A stretch of DNA of 64,000 nucleotides from Ascaphus truei (GCA_036426205.1 CM071571.1:108287257-108351256); one strand, 5' to 3'. Shown: positions 1 through 10,925, counted from the first letter of the stretch. Notes: a model not told the origin generated them from the sequence alone. A program made the numbers and translations.

Positions 1-872
1 CACACAGATAATTCCTCCTCTCCTTCCCTCCAAGTCTCTCCTCCGACATGATGGTATGGGCTAGGGCTTCAATACCCTGTGGCCCACCCCCCGAGGTTAT
101 CCTCGCGGTGGGGCTTGGATTCTCCCCATCACCCCGGGCAGTGGGGTGAGGGCATTGGTCCATCAAGTCTATAATTCTATCAGCTCTACTAAAGGAAGCT
201 GAATCTCTCCACTCCTCTCTCTCTGCTCCTGCACTCTGCGCAGGGGTGAAAGCGGTCTCCTCCAGCTCCTCGGACCGATCCGCAGGACTCTTCGACTCAC
301 GGCATAATCTAAGGCAACTCCAGGCGCTCGGCATAAACTCCAGCGTAAAACTAACTCTAACTCACAGGAGTTGGCTGCTAAATATAGAGCTAGCCCCACC
401 TCTTGTGATGTCAGCAGAACCTCCCCTCTTGCTCACGCCTGCAGCAGAGTCCAGGCCTGCATCTACCATTCAGGACAGGGCTATGAAGGGGGAAAACCCA
501 TGATGATTACTGGTGCCTGATCTTAACAGGACTTACCACAGTTGAAGGGAGATAGGTATAGCCTGTGCTGTTTACAGGAGGCTACACATTTTATATAGAT
601 ATATATATATATATCTATATAAAATGTGTAGCCCCCTGTAAACAGCACAGATATATATATCTGTAGAGGAGAGAGAAAAGAGAGCGCACGCCCCATAGTG
701 TATAACTGTATATTTAATTAAGGAAATGGAGGGGGGAGGTGGGGGAAGAATCGCACTCACAAGGGTAAGGAAGTTAAAAGTATGTCGTGAATAAATCACC
801 ACCATCCGGAGTCTTTGCTTGTCTTTACTTGTCTCTGATGTCGCTATCTGGATATAGACGATCCGTGGTCAT
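1..872 (+). repeat. Direct repeat unit, copy 1
   Basis: The stretch from the window start to 872 recurs at 1296-2154 in the same orientation. The two copies differ mostly by single-base gains and losses in homopolymers rather than substitutions, which resembles uncorrected long-read error more than normal divergence. It has no recognisable coding content. Both copies contain an AT-rich hairpin and a minus-oriented block that recurs at 5393-5505. It may be part of a PLE or LTR leader; I do not recognise the family. Confidence 0.75.
563..650. repeat. 88 bp near-perfect palindrome (cruciform-capable)
   Basis: CTGTGCTGTTTACAGG at the left is mirrored by CCTGTAAACAGCACAG at the right, around an alternating TA/ATAT core. 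The copy at 1846-1931 is the same hairpin with a small decay at its left shoulder. It could be a tiny foldback insertion or a replication-prone inverted repeat. Confidence 0.85.
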
Positions 873-875
873 CAG

Positions 876-921
876 TCCCTTTGAAAAAGTCGCCCGAGAG
901 TGACGAAACGCGTCAGGGAGC
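876..921 (+). ncRNA. Decayed hammerhead-ribozyme-like motif
   Basis: TCCCT before and AGGGA after can pair as stem I. GTC/GAC can form stem II, followed by GAAA and then the self-complementary ACGCGT ending in the usual TC. The CTGANGA box is replaced by TTGAAAA, so catalysis is unlikely. The arrangement matches the minimal type I hammerheads known from Penelope-like elements and retrozymes. Calling it a relic is inference. Confidence 0.5.
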
Positions 922-1295
922 GTCATCACACATTACGTCACGGACATTGCGTCATCACGTTGCGCATGAACAGGCCGTTTGTGGTGCATACCTGTGAGGA
1001 ACAGGAGGGCCTGAGCTTCCCGCGATGTTATTGGGGAGCCAGGACCGGGCTTCTGGGGTGGTAGCCTCCATGATTCTTAGTGATGGAGCGCCTCCATCTT
1101 CTATACTCCCAGGAATATGGGACAGGACTGTATAGAAGAAACCCTTGGGTCCCGAGTAATAGCTTCCGATTCACACACAGTCTTTGGTAAAAGGATAGTC
1201 TCTTTTATTATCAGATCGGCAACTCCCAACGGTTAGTGGCTTCCAGTAGCCGCAACAACCACAACAGAGAATTGTTTATTATCGCTCTCCTACAC

Positions 1296-2154
1296 ACAGA
1301 GATAATTCCTCCTCTCCTTCCTCCAAGTCTCTCCTCCGACAGGAGGTATGGGCTAGGGCTTCAATACCCTGGGCCCACCCCACGAGGTTTCTCGCGGTGG
1401 GGCTGGATTTTCCCCATCACCCGGGCAGGGGGTGAGGGCATTGGTCCATCAAGTCTATAATTCTATCAGCTCTACTAAAGGAAGCTGAATCTCTCCACTC
1501 CTCTCTCTCTGCTCTGCACTTGCGCGGGTGGTGAAAGCGGTTCTCCAGCTCCTCGGACCGATCCGCAGGACTCTTCGACTCAGGCATAATCTAAGGCAAC
1601 TCCAGGCGCTGGCATAAACTCCAGCGTAAAACTAACTCTAACTCCAAGGAGTTGGCTGCTAAATATAGAGCTAGCCCCCCACTCTTGTGATGTCAGCAGA
1701 ACCTCCCCTCTTGTCACGCCTGCAGCAGAGTCCAGGCCTGATTCTACCATTCAGGACAGGGCTATGAAGGGGGAAAAACCCATGGATTGATTACTGGTGC
1801 CTGATCTTAACAGGACTTACCACAGTTGAAGGGAGATAGGTATAGCCTGTGTGTTAAAGGAGGCTACACATTTTATATAGATATATAATATATATCTATA
1901 TAAAATGTGTAGCCCCCTGTAAACAGCACAGATATATATCTGTAGAGGAGAGAGAAAAGAGAGCGCACGCCCCATAGTTGTATAACTGTATATTTAATTA
2001 AGGAAATGGAGGGGGGAGTGGGGGGGGAAGAATCGCACTCACAAGGGTAAGGAAGTTAAAAGATGTCGTGAATAATCACCACCATCCTGCGTCTTTGCTT
2101 GTCTTTACTGTCTCTGATGTCGCTATCTGGATATAGACGATCCGTGGTCATCAG
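1296..2154 (+). repeat. Direct repeat unit, copy 2
   Basis: Second copy of the 1-872 unit, with the same order of motifs: CT-rich leader, TGATGTCAGCAG stretch, AT hairpin, then the minus-oriented GCGCACGCCCCATAG block. The similarity ends at CGTGGTCATCAG, after which the two copies continue into different sequence. Confidence 0.75.
1846..1931. repeat. AT-rich hairpin, second copy
   Basis: Same palindrome as 563-650, with ACACATTTTATATAGATATA on the left and its complement on the right. The left shoulder is shorter by a few bases. Confidence 0.8.
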
Positions 2155-2597
2155 GATGTTCACTCAAGCGTGGAACAAGGGAAACCGGCATTGAATTGGA
2201 GTCCTCTGAAGATCTCTCAGCTGCGTGTGCCTGTGAATGTTACACCACACGAACCGGCCTGTTCATGCGCAACGTGATGAACGCAATGTCCGTGACGTAA
2301 TGTGTGATGCGCTCCCTGACGCGTTTGTCAACCTCGGGCGCTTTGTTTTCAAAGGGTGGTGGGGAAGGGGCTGAGCTCATGCAATATTTATACAGATTGT
2401 TGTCCTGGCAGCCCATAAAAAACAGCTGAACAAAATATATACTAAAACGAAGGCTTAATCAACAGTTGAAAACCACATTACGAGCATATATACACAAAAT
2501 AAATAATATACAATATATGAATTGAAAAATATACAAGAAGAGTATGTGTAAATGTTCTGTGAGTCTTATAAGAAGATAAAATCTTCAAGATAGACAT

Positions 2598-3500
2598 TAA
2601 GTAATTAAATAGATCAGAATATCACTAACACCACAATGAATTAATATATTAATTGTGTATATATTATTTCTTAACAATTGAAATTATAAATCAATTGTAT
2701 ATATGAAGAATTATATATAAAAGGTGGCAATAGTGGTTTCCAAAAGTGGATGTGATTGTTCATATTATCTATGCTAAAAGTTATAACAAAAATCCAGTGT
2801 TTAACAGCATAATAATAATACCAAGTGATCATGATATACTTAATTTCTATATACTCATTACAACAAATTAATACATAAACTCCCTTATACTAACATAAAT
2901 TACAAGACATATACTATTAACTAAATAACATTAATTATAAATCTAATTGTAAAACAAGGAGATAAATGGAGAGGTAGACAGACCAATTCTTTCTAATCAA
3001 ATGCTAGAACATACTCACTAGATTTAACCAATTTCAAGTCTGGTCACATTTGTATATGTGTTTATAAGCAACTTAAATCTTCAAGAAGAGAGGGAGATAA
3101 TATTTAGTGTATACAGTATATAGAATAAAAGTGAATATTATTTAAAATATATTAAAGTGTTAAATATTTAGTGTATTAAATGTAAAGTTAAATATATAGG
3201 TGAATAAATTAAATAACATTTGTTCCCTTCTTGACTAGTAACTAATTATAATAGTGATGTACTAAGTGATGCATATTAACATCATATATTAAATCTGTGA
3301 AGTTGTGAAAGACATGTGAATGTGTGTGAATAAAGAGAAAAATATATAAAAAATATATATATAAAAAATATATATAAAAAATATATAGAGGATTAATATT
3401 AAAAAAATTTTTTTTTATATATATATATATATATAACAATTTTATATGTACATATGAGAAAAATGGGGAAATAGTTAGACCTATAGATTAATGAATCAAA
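2598..3500. repeat. Left arm of a ~2.7 kb inverted repeat (AT-rich, non-coding)
   Basis: Sequence from AGACATTAAGTAATTAAATA inward is mirrored at 4686-5343. The right arm lacks about 230 bp found on the left (about 3176-3410). The arm is very AT-rich with no coding signal; it resembles a PLE 3' flank, since its inner end also follows PLE copy B near 13900-13979. The arm lies in the region with the 47 bp duplications, so its genomic reality is doubtful. Confidence 0.75.
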
Positions 3501-3621
3501 ACAGTGTATAACACATATGATGACTACCTATAGATTAATGAATCAAAACAGTGTATAACACATATGATGACTATACATGGATGTATTTTAACATGTATCG
3601 AGTGCCAGTGACCAAGTTCAG

Positions 3622-3966
3622 GAAAAGGGTCTAGGAGAGACCAGGACAAATGGATGACAGAGGACTAAGGAGGAAATCAGAGACCAGGGAGGAGGGCCCC
3701 CCCTTTTTTTCAAAGGAATCAGACCAATGTGCTTACATCAAGACATTCATTTAGTCCACAAGGAATCAGACCAATGTGCTTACATCAAGACATTCATTTA
3801 GTCCACCAGGGCTCAAAGTGCCCAACTGGTGGATCCAAAATGTTTCCCGTCTACAGAGGGTCTTGAATCTATCGCCCCCTAGAACACTAGGAGAAATGCT
3901 CTCAAGTCCCATGATGGTCATGGACTTGGGATCTTGATTATGTCTGCTCAATCCCCCTGGCATGGT
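3622..3966 (-). pseudogene. PLE endonuclease C-terminal fragment (minus)
   Basis: Reading the minus strand gives the tail of the Penelope-type endonuclease domain: HNQDPKSMTIMGLESISPSV, GGDRF, CRRETFWIHQLGTLSPGGLN and a stop. The same peptide occurs at 4385-4572 on the plus strand and at the end of PLE copy B. Near 3960 it joins directly onto a PLE reverse-transcriptase fragment (MPGGLS), an order that an intact element would not have. Confidence 0.8.
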
Positions 3967-4340
3967 CTATACATGTGTAAAGAGATGCCACATCACATGT
4001 GGCCCATAGATATGTTGGCTTCCATTTAATGCCCGAGACCGAGTCGATAACCATAGATATGTTGGCTTCCATTTAATGCCCGAGACCGAGTCGATAACAT
4101 GGAGCGTGTCCCTAATATGTGACCTGAGCTGTGCTACAAAGGGTTGTGGAGCGTGTCCCTAATATGTGACCTGAGCTGTGCTACAAAGGGTTGAAGATAA
4201 TAATCAACATATTGGGACAGGCCCGACGTCATCGACTCGATCCCAGACACAATGGGCCTACCAGGGGGATTGAGCAAGGACTTATGAACTTTTGGTAAGT
4301 GATAAAAAATGGGTGTGCGTGGATGTAAAGTGAATAAAAT
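3967..4340 (-). pseudogene. PLE reverse-transcriptase fragment (minus)
   Basis: Minus-strand reading contains FYHLPKVHKSLLNPPGRPIV and SQYVDYYLQPFVAQLRSHIR, the RT3/RT4-proximal signature of Penelope-like reverse transcriptases, identical to copy A near 7735-7900. Two internal 47 bp duplications break the frame. This fragment forms the loop of the surrounding inverted repeat. Confidence 0.8.
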
Positions 4341-4685
4341 TTTAAAAAGTATTCTGGCCCCCTCCAAACTCAAGAAAGTTCAAACTTCTACCAGACATAA
4401 TCAAGATCCCAAGTCCATGACCATCATGGGACTTGAGAACATTTCTCCTAGTGTTCTAGGTGGCGATAGATTCAAGACCCTCTGTAGACGGGAAACATTT
4501 TGGATCCACCAGTTGGGCACTTTGAGCCCTGGTGGACTAAATGAATGTCTTGATTTAAGCACATTGGTCTGATTCCTTCGAAAAAAAAGGGGGGGCTTGA
4601 TTTAAGCACATTGGTCTGATTCCTTCGAAAAAAAAGGGGGGGGCCCTCCTCCCTGGTCTCTGATTTCCTCCTTAGTCCTCTGTTC
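4341..4685 (+). pseudogene. PLE endonuclease fragment with internal deletion (plus)
   Basis: Begins with the linker peptide KSILAPSKLKKVQT, then jumps straight to RHNQDPKSMTIMGLENISPS, skipping the part of the domain (cysteine knuckle and YLIQCGC...YVGRT) present in copy B. It then continues to TLSPGGLNECLD and a stop. The deletion removes the GIY-YIG catalytic face, so this copy cannot be functional. It may be a graph-join artefact. Confidence 0.75.
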
Positions 4686-5343
4686 ATTAATCTATAGGAC
4701 TAACTATTTCCCCATTTTTCTCATATGTACATATAAAATTGTTATATATATAAAAATATTTAATACACTAAATATTTAACACTTTAATATATTTTAAATA
4801 ATATTCACTTTTATTCTATATATACACTAAATATTATCTCCCTCTCTTCTTGAAGATTTAAGTTGCTTATAAACACATATACAGATGTGACCAGACTTGA
4901 AATTGGTTAAATCTAGTGAGTATGTTCTAGCATTTGATTAGAAAGAATTGATCTGTCTACCTCTCCATTTATCTCCTTGTTTTACAATTAGATTTATAAT
5001 TAATGTCATTTAGTTAATAGTATATGTCTTGTAATTTATGTTAGTTTAATGGAGTTTATGTATTAATTTGTTGTAATGAGTATATAGAAATTAAGTATAT
5101 CATGATCACTTGATATTATTATTATGTTGTTAAACACTGGATTTTTGTTATAACTTTTAGCATAGATAATATGAACAATCACATCCACTTTTGGAAACCA
5201 CTATTGCCACCTTTTATATATAATTCTTCATATATACAATTGATTTATAATTTCAATTGTTAAGAAATAATATATACACAATTAATATATTAATTCCTTG
5301 TGGTGTTAGTGATATTCTGATCTATTTAATTACTTAATGTCTA
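4686..5343. repeat. Right arm of the inverted repeat
   Basis: Reverse complement of 2598-3500, ending at TTACTTAATGTCTATA before a tetranucleotide run. No coding potential seen. Confidence 0.75.
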
Positions 5344-5344
5344 T

Positions 5345-5391
5345 ACATACATACATACATACATACATACATACATACATACATACATACA
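5345..5391 (+). repeat. (ATAC)n microsatellite
   Basis: About 11-12 uninterrupted ACAT/ATAC units sit exactly between the inverted-repeat arm and the leader block of PLE copy A. Confidence 0.95.
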
Positions 5392-5392
5392 A

Positions 5393-5505
5393 CTTCCTTA
5401 CCCTTGTGAGTGCGATTCTTCCCCCCCTCCCCCCTCCATTTCCTTAATTAAATATACAGTTATACACTATGGGGCGTGCGCTCTCTTTTCTCTCTCCTCT
5501 ACAGA
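5393..5505 (+). repeat. PLE leader block (also inverted at 665-780 and 1935-2060)
   Basis: CTTACCCTTGTGAGTGCGAT, a poly-C/CT run, then TATGGGGCGTGCGCTCTCTT and a CT tract ending in CTACAG. The same block is present in reverse complement in both direct repeats at the window start. Its position just upstream of the PLE 5' region suggests a pseudo-LTR component. The CT tract plus CAG resembles a 3' splice site, but use as one is unproven. Confidence 0.6.
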
Positions 5506-5979
5506 TTCTATAGGATGTGGTTCATCCTTTCGAGAGCAGCCGGAGACCCCCTGTATTCAAGCCTAAATATCTTTGATGGACTTCATCTTTAAAGGACTGG
5601 TTTTTCACTTCTTTATTTATTTTTTATATATTTTTATACATTTTTTATATTTTTATAATATGCTTATATATTTTTGCATATATATACATTGCGTTATCTA
5701 TGTATTTAATTGACTATATGTTTACTAATTATTATCTATCACATTTTATACGCAGGCACTGATATTAATTTATACTATACACAATATTTTATCATTGCAT
5801 ATATGCCCTTTGAGGCGCTGCTTTTTTCTGTTTGTTAGCTTCTACATTAACCCTCAAGCAGCTGCCCATACCCATAATAGGGAGAGGCATATATTCAGTG
5901 CTCAAATATGATGCAATCAGCTAAGGAGAGGAGCTCCTGAAGGAGTGGCCTCATCTCTTCAGGGGTTATTGAAGACAAT

Positions 5980-6939
5980 ATGGACACAGAGTGTAAAATT
6001 GACATTAAAGGAAACTTTTTTAAATTAGAAACTTTAATGAAAGAGGAGATGAGACATTGGTGGTACGCATATTCCTTACAGTGTTATGTAGACCGTAAAA
6101 TCATCCCAAGAGGTTTAAGGGTTACTAAGTCCCCTACATTTGAAACCAATGAAGATTTTACTAGTGAATGGAATGATACACTCGACAGGTGTTCATTCTC
6201 ATTAATGAAGCTTTTAATAGATTTTAGAGACACGAAGGTAAGAGAATTAGAAATAGAAATTGATGCGATTCAAGTTTCTTTGAAACCCTATTGTGACACT
6301 GAGGAGTTCAAGGAATTTGATGAAAAAACAAGTAAGAGAGTAATGACTTTTGAAAAAGAAGTAATTGAGAGGAAAGACAGCAAATTAAATCGTGATAAAG
6401 ACGACTACGCCACAAATAAAGTGAGGGTCTGGAAGCGGACACAGAATCAAAATTACAACTACAGAAGAAAAGGGAGATATAGTTCAGGTTCACGTACACG
6501 AGGGGGCAATCAATATCAGTCAAGAGACACGTCCAGTCACACTCCTTCCCATCAGGCTGGTCATCGGGGTTCCCAAGGTCCCTCTAGAGGCTCCACCGCC
6601 CCTTCCTCGAGCGGTGGTTATTCTGTCCTCGAGGTGGAACCTCTTCCAGAAGACATCCAGGGAGGAGCTACCCCTAATGTGCAGGATGTGAGTGGAGTGT
6701 TTATTGGTAATGATAAGGGTGCCAGATCAAAAGAACCTAAAATATTACAAAAATCTACACATTTTTTAGACAAAACACCAAGACAGGAAAAGAAAACAAA
6801 AGGGAGAGACGTGGACAAACCTTACCCTCTTTGGGACCGCGAGGCCCCAAACAGACCTATTGGTCAGGGAAAAAGAGGAGCAGAGGAGTTAGAGCAGGGA
6901 GGGCTATCCAGAGGAAGAAGGAAAACAGACGAAGAATAA
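5980..6939 (+). CDS. PLE ORF1-type protein (319 aa, gag-like role uncertain)
   Basis: An uninterrupted 319-codon frame whose N-terminus (to about residue 130) is charged and probably helical, with IPRGLRVTKSPTFETNEDF and WNDTLDRCSFSLMKLLIDF. Similar phrases precede the RT in vertebrate Neptune/Poseidon-type elements, as far as I recall. Residues ~150-185 are rich in R, Y, N and G (KRTQNQNYNYRRKGRYSSGS), which suggests RNA binding; ~185-215 is Ser/Thr/Gly-rich and disordered. It overlaps the next frame by about 110 bases. No enzymatic motif is visible. The start ATG follows a long non-coding leader and is the first in frame. The family assignment rests on position and on copy B; the function is unknown. 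Confidence 0.65.
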   Translation: MDTECKIDIKGNFFKLETLMKEEMRHWWYAYSLQCYVDRKIIPRGLRVTKSPTFETNEDFTSEWNDTLDRCSFSLMKLLIDFRDTKVRELEIEIDAIQVSLKPYCDTEEFKEFDEKTSKRVMTFEKEVIERKDSKLNRDKDDYATNKVRVWKRTQNQNYNYRRKGRYSSGSRTRGGNQYQSRDTSSHTPSHQAGHRGSQGPSRGSTAPSSSGGYSVLEVEPLPEDIQGGATPNVQDVSGVFIGNDKGARSKEPKILQKSTHFLDKTPRQEKKTKGRDVDKPYPLWDREAPNRPIGQGKRGAEELEQGGLSRGRRKTDEE

Positions 6940-7490
6940 CAACATCGACAGGCACTAATATCATTAATCTTTCATCTTCATCATTATCTACACATGAAAC
7001 ATCACTACTGGAGAAGGGTCTGTCCTTTGCCCCCAGTACAGGTCCCAATGCATTTCAATTGTTTATGGATCTAAATAATTTTATTAGAAAACTTACTCTA
7101 AAGAGATATTACAATATCCAGGAAACAAATGCTAAAATAACTAATCCTGTTCTCAATTTCAATACTCAGGAAGAAATTTGCATTGAGGCTTTGACATCTC
7201 TTCTGATGGAGTCGGGTTCCACTTCGGGATCGCAAGAACATATTGACAACTTTGAGTTGTCTATTCATCCAAACCGTTCCTTGGACATAGACCTGGAGGA
7301 AGATTTAAGCATTATGCATTCACCATTTAGACCCACGTCAGTCTTTTTCCCATATCAGTCCAAGGGTGGATTTGTGGACACATTTTATAATCTTGTACTC
7401 CGTGATTTTGAGTCAATGTGTTCCAAGTCCACCAAGATTAGAAATAATTTAACTACCAGTGAACTGGACGCATTGAACATACTGTACTAA
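6940..7490 (+). pseudogene. PLE RT ORF, N-terminal part (frame-broken)
   Basis: The frame opens upstream inside ORF1 (from 6831) but the PLE-like portion begins near NIINLSSSSLSTHETSLLEK. GLSFAPSTGPNAFQLF followed by FIRKLTLKRYY is the conserved N-terminal hallmark of Penelope-type RT proteins. The frame ends in TAA at 7490, while homologous sequence continues in another frame from about 7475, so one base has been gained or lost. Copy B has the same sequence at the break, so the lesion predates the duplication. Confidence 0.8.
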
Positions 7491-8894
7491 GGGCCAATCA
7501 TGATATTGTCATCCGACAGGCCGACAAGGGTGGGGGCATAGTCATCCAGGATTATACTGCGTACCTCATGGAGGCGCACAGACTCCTGGGTGACATGGCC
7601 TCATACACTGTGTTGGAGTCTGATCCGGTTGACAATTACCAATTGTTGCTGAAGGAACTTCTCACTACTGCACTGGGTGATGGCATTATTTCAAAACTGG
7701 AATATAAATTTTTATTCACTTTACATCCACGCACACCCATTTTTTACCACTTACCAAAAGTTCATAAGTCCTTGCTCAATCCCCCTGGTAGGCCCATTGT
7801 GTCTGGGATCGAGTCGATGACGTCGGGCCTGTCCCAATATGTTGATTATTATCTTCAACCCTTTGTAGCACAGCTCAGGTCACATATTAGGGACACTCTC
7901 CACGTTATCGACTCGGTCTCGGGCATTAAATGGAAGCCAACATATCTATGGGCCACATGTGATGTGGCATCTCTTTACACATGTATAGACCATGCCAGGG
8001 GGATTGAGGCCATCAAGTATTGGCTTGACAAGGACTTATCATTTCCAGAAAAACACAAACAATTTATTTTGCAAAGTATTCATTTTATTTTAACGCACAA
8101 TTATTTTTTATTTGATGACACTTTTCACTTGCAAATCTGTGGAATGGCAATGGGCATGAGGTTCGCCCCTAGCTACGCCAACCTCTTCATGGGCCACTGG
8201 GAGGAGACATTTATATGGCTTAACCAACAGCTTGGGGAGGGCCTCGTGTACTACGGCCGTTTCATAGATGATATCATTATTATTTGGGATGGTGAAGAGT
8301 CAGTGTTTTCAAGCATCTTAAGTTCCTTCAGTAACAATCAATTTGGACTCAAATTTACATTTACTATTGATGCAATTTCAACAATATTTCTTGATTTGGT
8401 CCTTACAACAGATTCAGACTTTAATATAATCACTACCACTCACTTCAAGCCTGTATCTGTTAACAGCTATGTTCATGCGTCCAGCAATCACCATAAACGG
8501 TGGCTCAACAATATCCCTCTGGGGCAGTTTCACAGATTACGTAGAAACTGCACCAGAGATATTGATTTTTTGAGTCTGTCTGATATACTTGGGGAAAAAT
8601 TCTTGTCCAAGGGCTATGATCCCGCTCTGGTGTCCGACTCCCTCAGCAGAGTTGGTTCTATGGACAGGATGGACTTACTTAATAAGTCCAACATTAAATC
8701 TAAGAAACCAATACGTACCAGTTATAATGCTCCGAGAGAATCATTTAAGAGAGATTCATCTACTGTTAGGTTTATCACTACATATAACCAGTCCTCTAGA
8801 TCTATTGATAAAATCCTCAATGATCATTGGAGCATTTTAAAGTGTGATCCCCATTTGTGGTCCCTCCTGTCAGAAAAAGCCTCAATAGTATATA
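7475..8894 (+). pseudogene. Penelope-type reverse transcriptase
   Basis: After the frameshift the frame runs through VIRQADKGGGIVIQ, FYHLPKVHKSLLNPPGRPIV (RT core entry), ATCDVASLYTCI (motif A with the catalytic Asp), QICGMAMGMRFAPSYANLFM (motif B) and RFIDDIIIIWDG (motif C, FIDD in place of the more usual YIDD). The thumb region contains SYVHASSNHHKRWLNNIPLG. It ends in HWSILKCDPHLWSLLSEKAS, exactly where the linker to the endonuclease should begin. The frame stays open to 9016, but residues after 8894 come from the inserted MITE. Telomerase-like PLE RTs prime at chromosome breaks using the GIY-YIG nuclease, absent from this copy. Confidence 0.92.
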
Positions 8895-9293
8895 CACTGG
8901 CGACACACTTTATTCGAGCTCGGCTAGTCCCACGAATTCGGGTATACCCGGGTGAATTGAGGTTTGTGACTGTTTTCTGCCCGAGTGCATTGAGGTATTT
9001 TCCAGGCAGGGATTGAAGCATTTTATTCCCGCTGGCTGCAATACTGCACAGTATATATATATATATACTGCATTACAATTCATGAATTTATGCCATCTGG
9101 TAGACACGCGAAGCATTGCAGCCTATTAAATCCTAATCATTATCATTTAACAGATCAGCCGCCCGTCAGCCAGGCATGAACCCAGGCTGGGAAGGCAAAC
9201 GCAACGGGGCTTGTCAGAGGTGAGGAGCGGCGCATTCCAGGTATCTGCCAGGTACATACTGGGTATTTGCTCGAATAACGTGTGTCGGTGCAG
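8895..9293 (+). mobile_element. MITE 'M1', copy a (399 bp, TA target duplication)
   Basis: Ends are CACTGGCGACACACTTTATT at the left and the complement of CTGCACCGACACAC at the right, flanked by TA. Homologues lie at 12840-13226 (same orientation) and 44794-45190 (opposite). Internal landmarks are ACCCGGGTGAATTGAGG, a TA core and GTCAGCCAGGCATGAACCC. TA flanks and imperfect TIRs suggest Tc1/mariner-type mobilisation, which is inference since no transposase is present. It sits in the RT-endonuclease linker of the PLE. Confidence 0.9.
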
Positions 9294-9294
9294 T

Positions 9295-9547
9295 ACATAT
9301 GCCACGCTCAATAGCACTCCATTTTGACACATATACATATATATATTTTGTGGGGGCTCAGGGGTTTCCAAAAAGTGCTTGCTGGGATTCTGTGTTTTGT
9401 TAACCCACTCTCAGCTGTTCCAGCTGGTGGAGGTTAGTGGCTCCTCCTTCCCAGGTTTTAAGCCCGCCCCTCCCACTTCCCTAGTTTGCAAGTTCCTCAT
9501 TCTGCTGGATATAGACCCACTGTGGTCTTTCTCCCTCCTCGTCTGCT
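9295..9547 (+). other. PLE 5'-flank/pseudo-LTR-like segment
   Basis: Starts directly after the MITE's TA and does not match the PLE endonuclease expected there. It carries ATGCCACGCTCAATAGCACT, a TATATATTTTGTGGGGG stretch and CAGCTGTTCCAGCTGG. A diverged relative is at about 43835-44010. It leads straight into PLE copy B, so it is probably a 5' terminal segment of that element. No ORF is convincing. Confidence 0.5.
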
Positions 9548-9989
9548 TTTGTTCATCCTTTCGAAGCAGCCGGAGACCCCCTGTATTCAAGCCTAAATAT
9601 CTTTGACGGACTTCACTTTTAAAGGACTGGTTTTCACTTCTTTATTTATTTTTATATATTTTTATACATTTTTTATATTTTTATAATATGCTTATAATTT
9701 TTGCATATATATAATTGCGTTATCTAAGTTTTAATTGACTTATGTTTACTAATTATTATCTATCACATTTTATACGCAGGCACTGATATTAATTTATCTA
9801 TACACATATTTTATCATTGCATATTTGCTTTTTTTCTGTTTGTTAGCTTCTACTTAACCCTCAAGCAGCTGCCCCATACCCATAATAGGGAGAGGCATAT
9901 ATTCAGTGCTCAAATATGATGCAATCAGCTAAGGAGAGGATCTCCAGAAGGAGTGGCCTCATCTCTTCAGGGGTTATTGAAACAATTGG

Positions 9990-10925
9990 ACACAGATGTG
10001 AAATTGACATTAAAGGAAACTTTTTAAATTAAGAAACTTTAATGAAAGAGGAGATAGACATGGTGGGACGCATATTCCTTACAGGTATGTAGACCGTACA
10101 TCCTAAGAGGTTTAAGGTTCTAACCCCTACATTTGAAACCAATGAAGATTTTACTAGAGAATGGAATGATACACTCGACAGGTGTTCATTCTCATTAATG
10201 AAGCTTTTAATAGATTTTAGAGACACGAAGGTAAGGAGATTAGAAATAGAAATTGATGCGATTCAAGTTTCTTTGAAACCCTATTGTGACACTGAGAGTT
10301 CAAGGAATTTGATGAAAAAACAAGTAAGAGAGTATGACTTTTGAAAAAGAATAATTGAGAGGAAAGACAGCAATTAAATCGTGATAAAGACGACTACGCC
10401 ACAATAAGTGAGGGTCTGGAAGCGGACACAGAATCAAATACACTACAGAAGAAAAGGGGATATAGTTCAGGTTCACGTACACGAGGGGGCAATCAATATC
10501 AGTCAAAGACACGTCCAGTCACACTCCTTCCCATCAGGCTGGTCATCGGGGTTCCCAAGGTCCCTCTAGAGGCTCCACCGCCCCTTCCTCGAGCGGTGGT
10601 TATTCGTCCTCGAGGTGGAACCTCTTCCAGAGACATCCAGGAGGAGCTACCCCTAATGTGCAGGATGTGAGGGGAGTGTTTATTGGTAATGATAAGGGTG
10701 CCAGATCAAAAGAACCTAAAATATTACAAAAATCTACACATTTTTTAGACAAAACACCAAGACAGAAAGAAAAACAAAAGGGAAGACGTGGACAAACCTT
10801 ACCCTCTTTGGGACCGCGAGGCCCCAAACAACCTATTGGTCAGGGAAAAAGGAGCAGAGGAGTTAGAGCAGGGAGGGCTATCCAGAGGAAGAAGGAAACA
10901 GACGAGAATAAACAACATCGACAGG
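9990..10925 (+). pseudogene. PLE ORF1 remnant (copy B)
   Basis: Homologous to the 319-codon ORF1 of copy A, but many one-base deletions destroy the frame. Short stretches such as DVRGVFIGNDKGARSKEPKI (from 10658) survive in one frame. No intact product is possible. Confidence 0.8.

Larger units (their letters stand above)
885..2345. repeat. Inverted repeat pair flanking the second direct copy
   Basis: The segment 885-985 (GAAACGCGTC through a GTCACGGACATTGCGT-type stretch to AACAGGCCG) returns in reverse complement at about 2252-2345. The hammerhead-like motif lies at the outer edge of the left arm. The span between (986-1295) holds no gene. Confidence 0.7.
3480..4642 (+). repeat. Five exact 47 bp tandem duplications
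   Basis: Pairs begin at 3480/3527, 3713/3760, 4004/4051, 4100/4147 and 4549/4596. In each case the second copy starts exactly 47 bases after the first. The repeated words differ from one another, and where the same PLE sequence occurs elsewhere (7900-8000, 13560-13790) each is present once. A constant offset with unrelated content is the signature of unmerged k-mer overlaps between contigs, not of a biological repeat. Confidence 0.9.
5519..8894 (+). mobile_element. Penelope-like element, copy A (5' region, ORF1, RT)
   Basis: Starts at the GGTTCATCCTTTCGA block shared with copy B (9550), runs through a ~460 bp AT-rich leader, ORF1 and a Penelope-type RT ORF, and stops at a TA-flanked MITE. 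The endonuclease that should follow the RT is missing here: the sequence right of the MITE is unrelated to it. Copy A is the better preserved copy and lacks most of the single-base deletions of copy B. Confidence 0.85.

Noticed and set aside
3480..4642. Interpretation as a CRISPR-like or biological short-repeat array
   Set aside because: Each pair is a different word, adjacent without spacers, with an identical 47-base offset; assembly overlap explains it.
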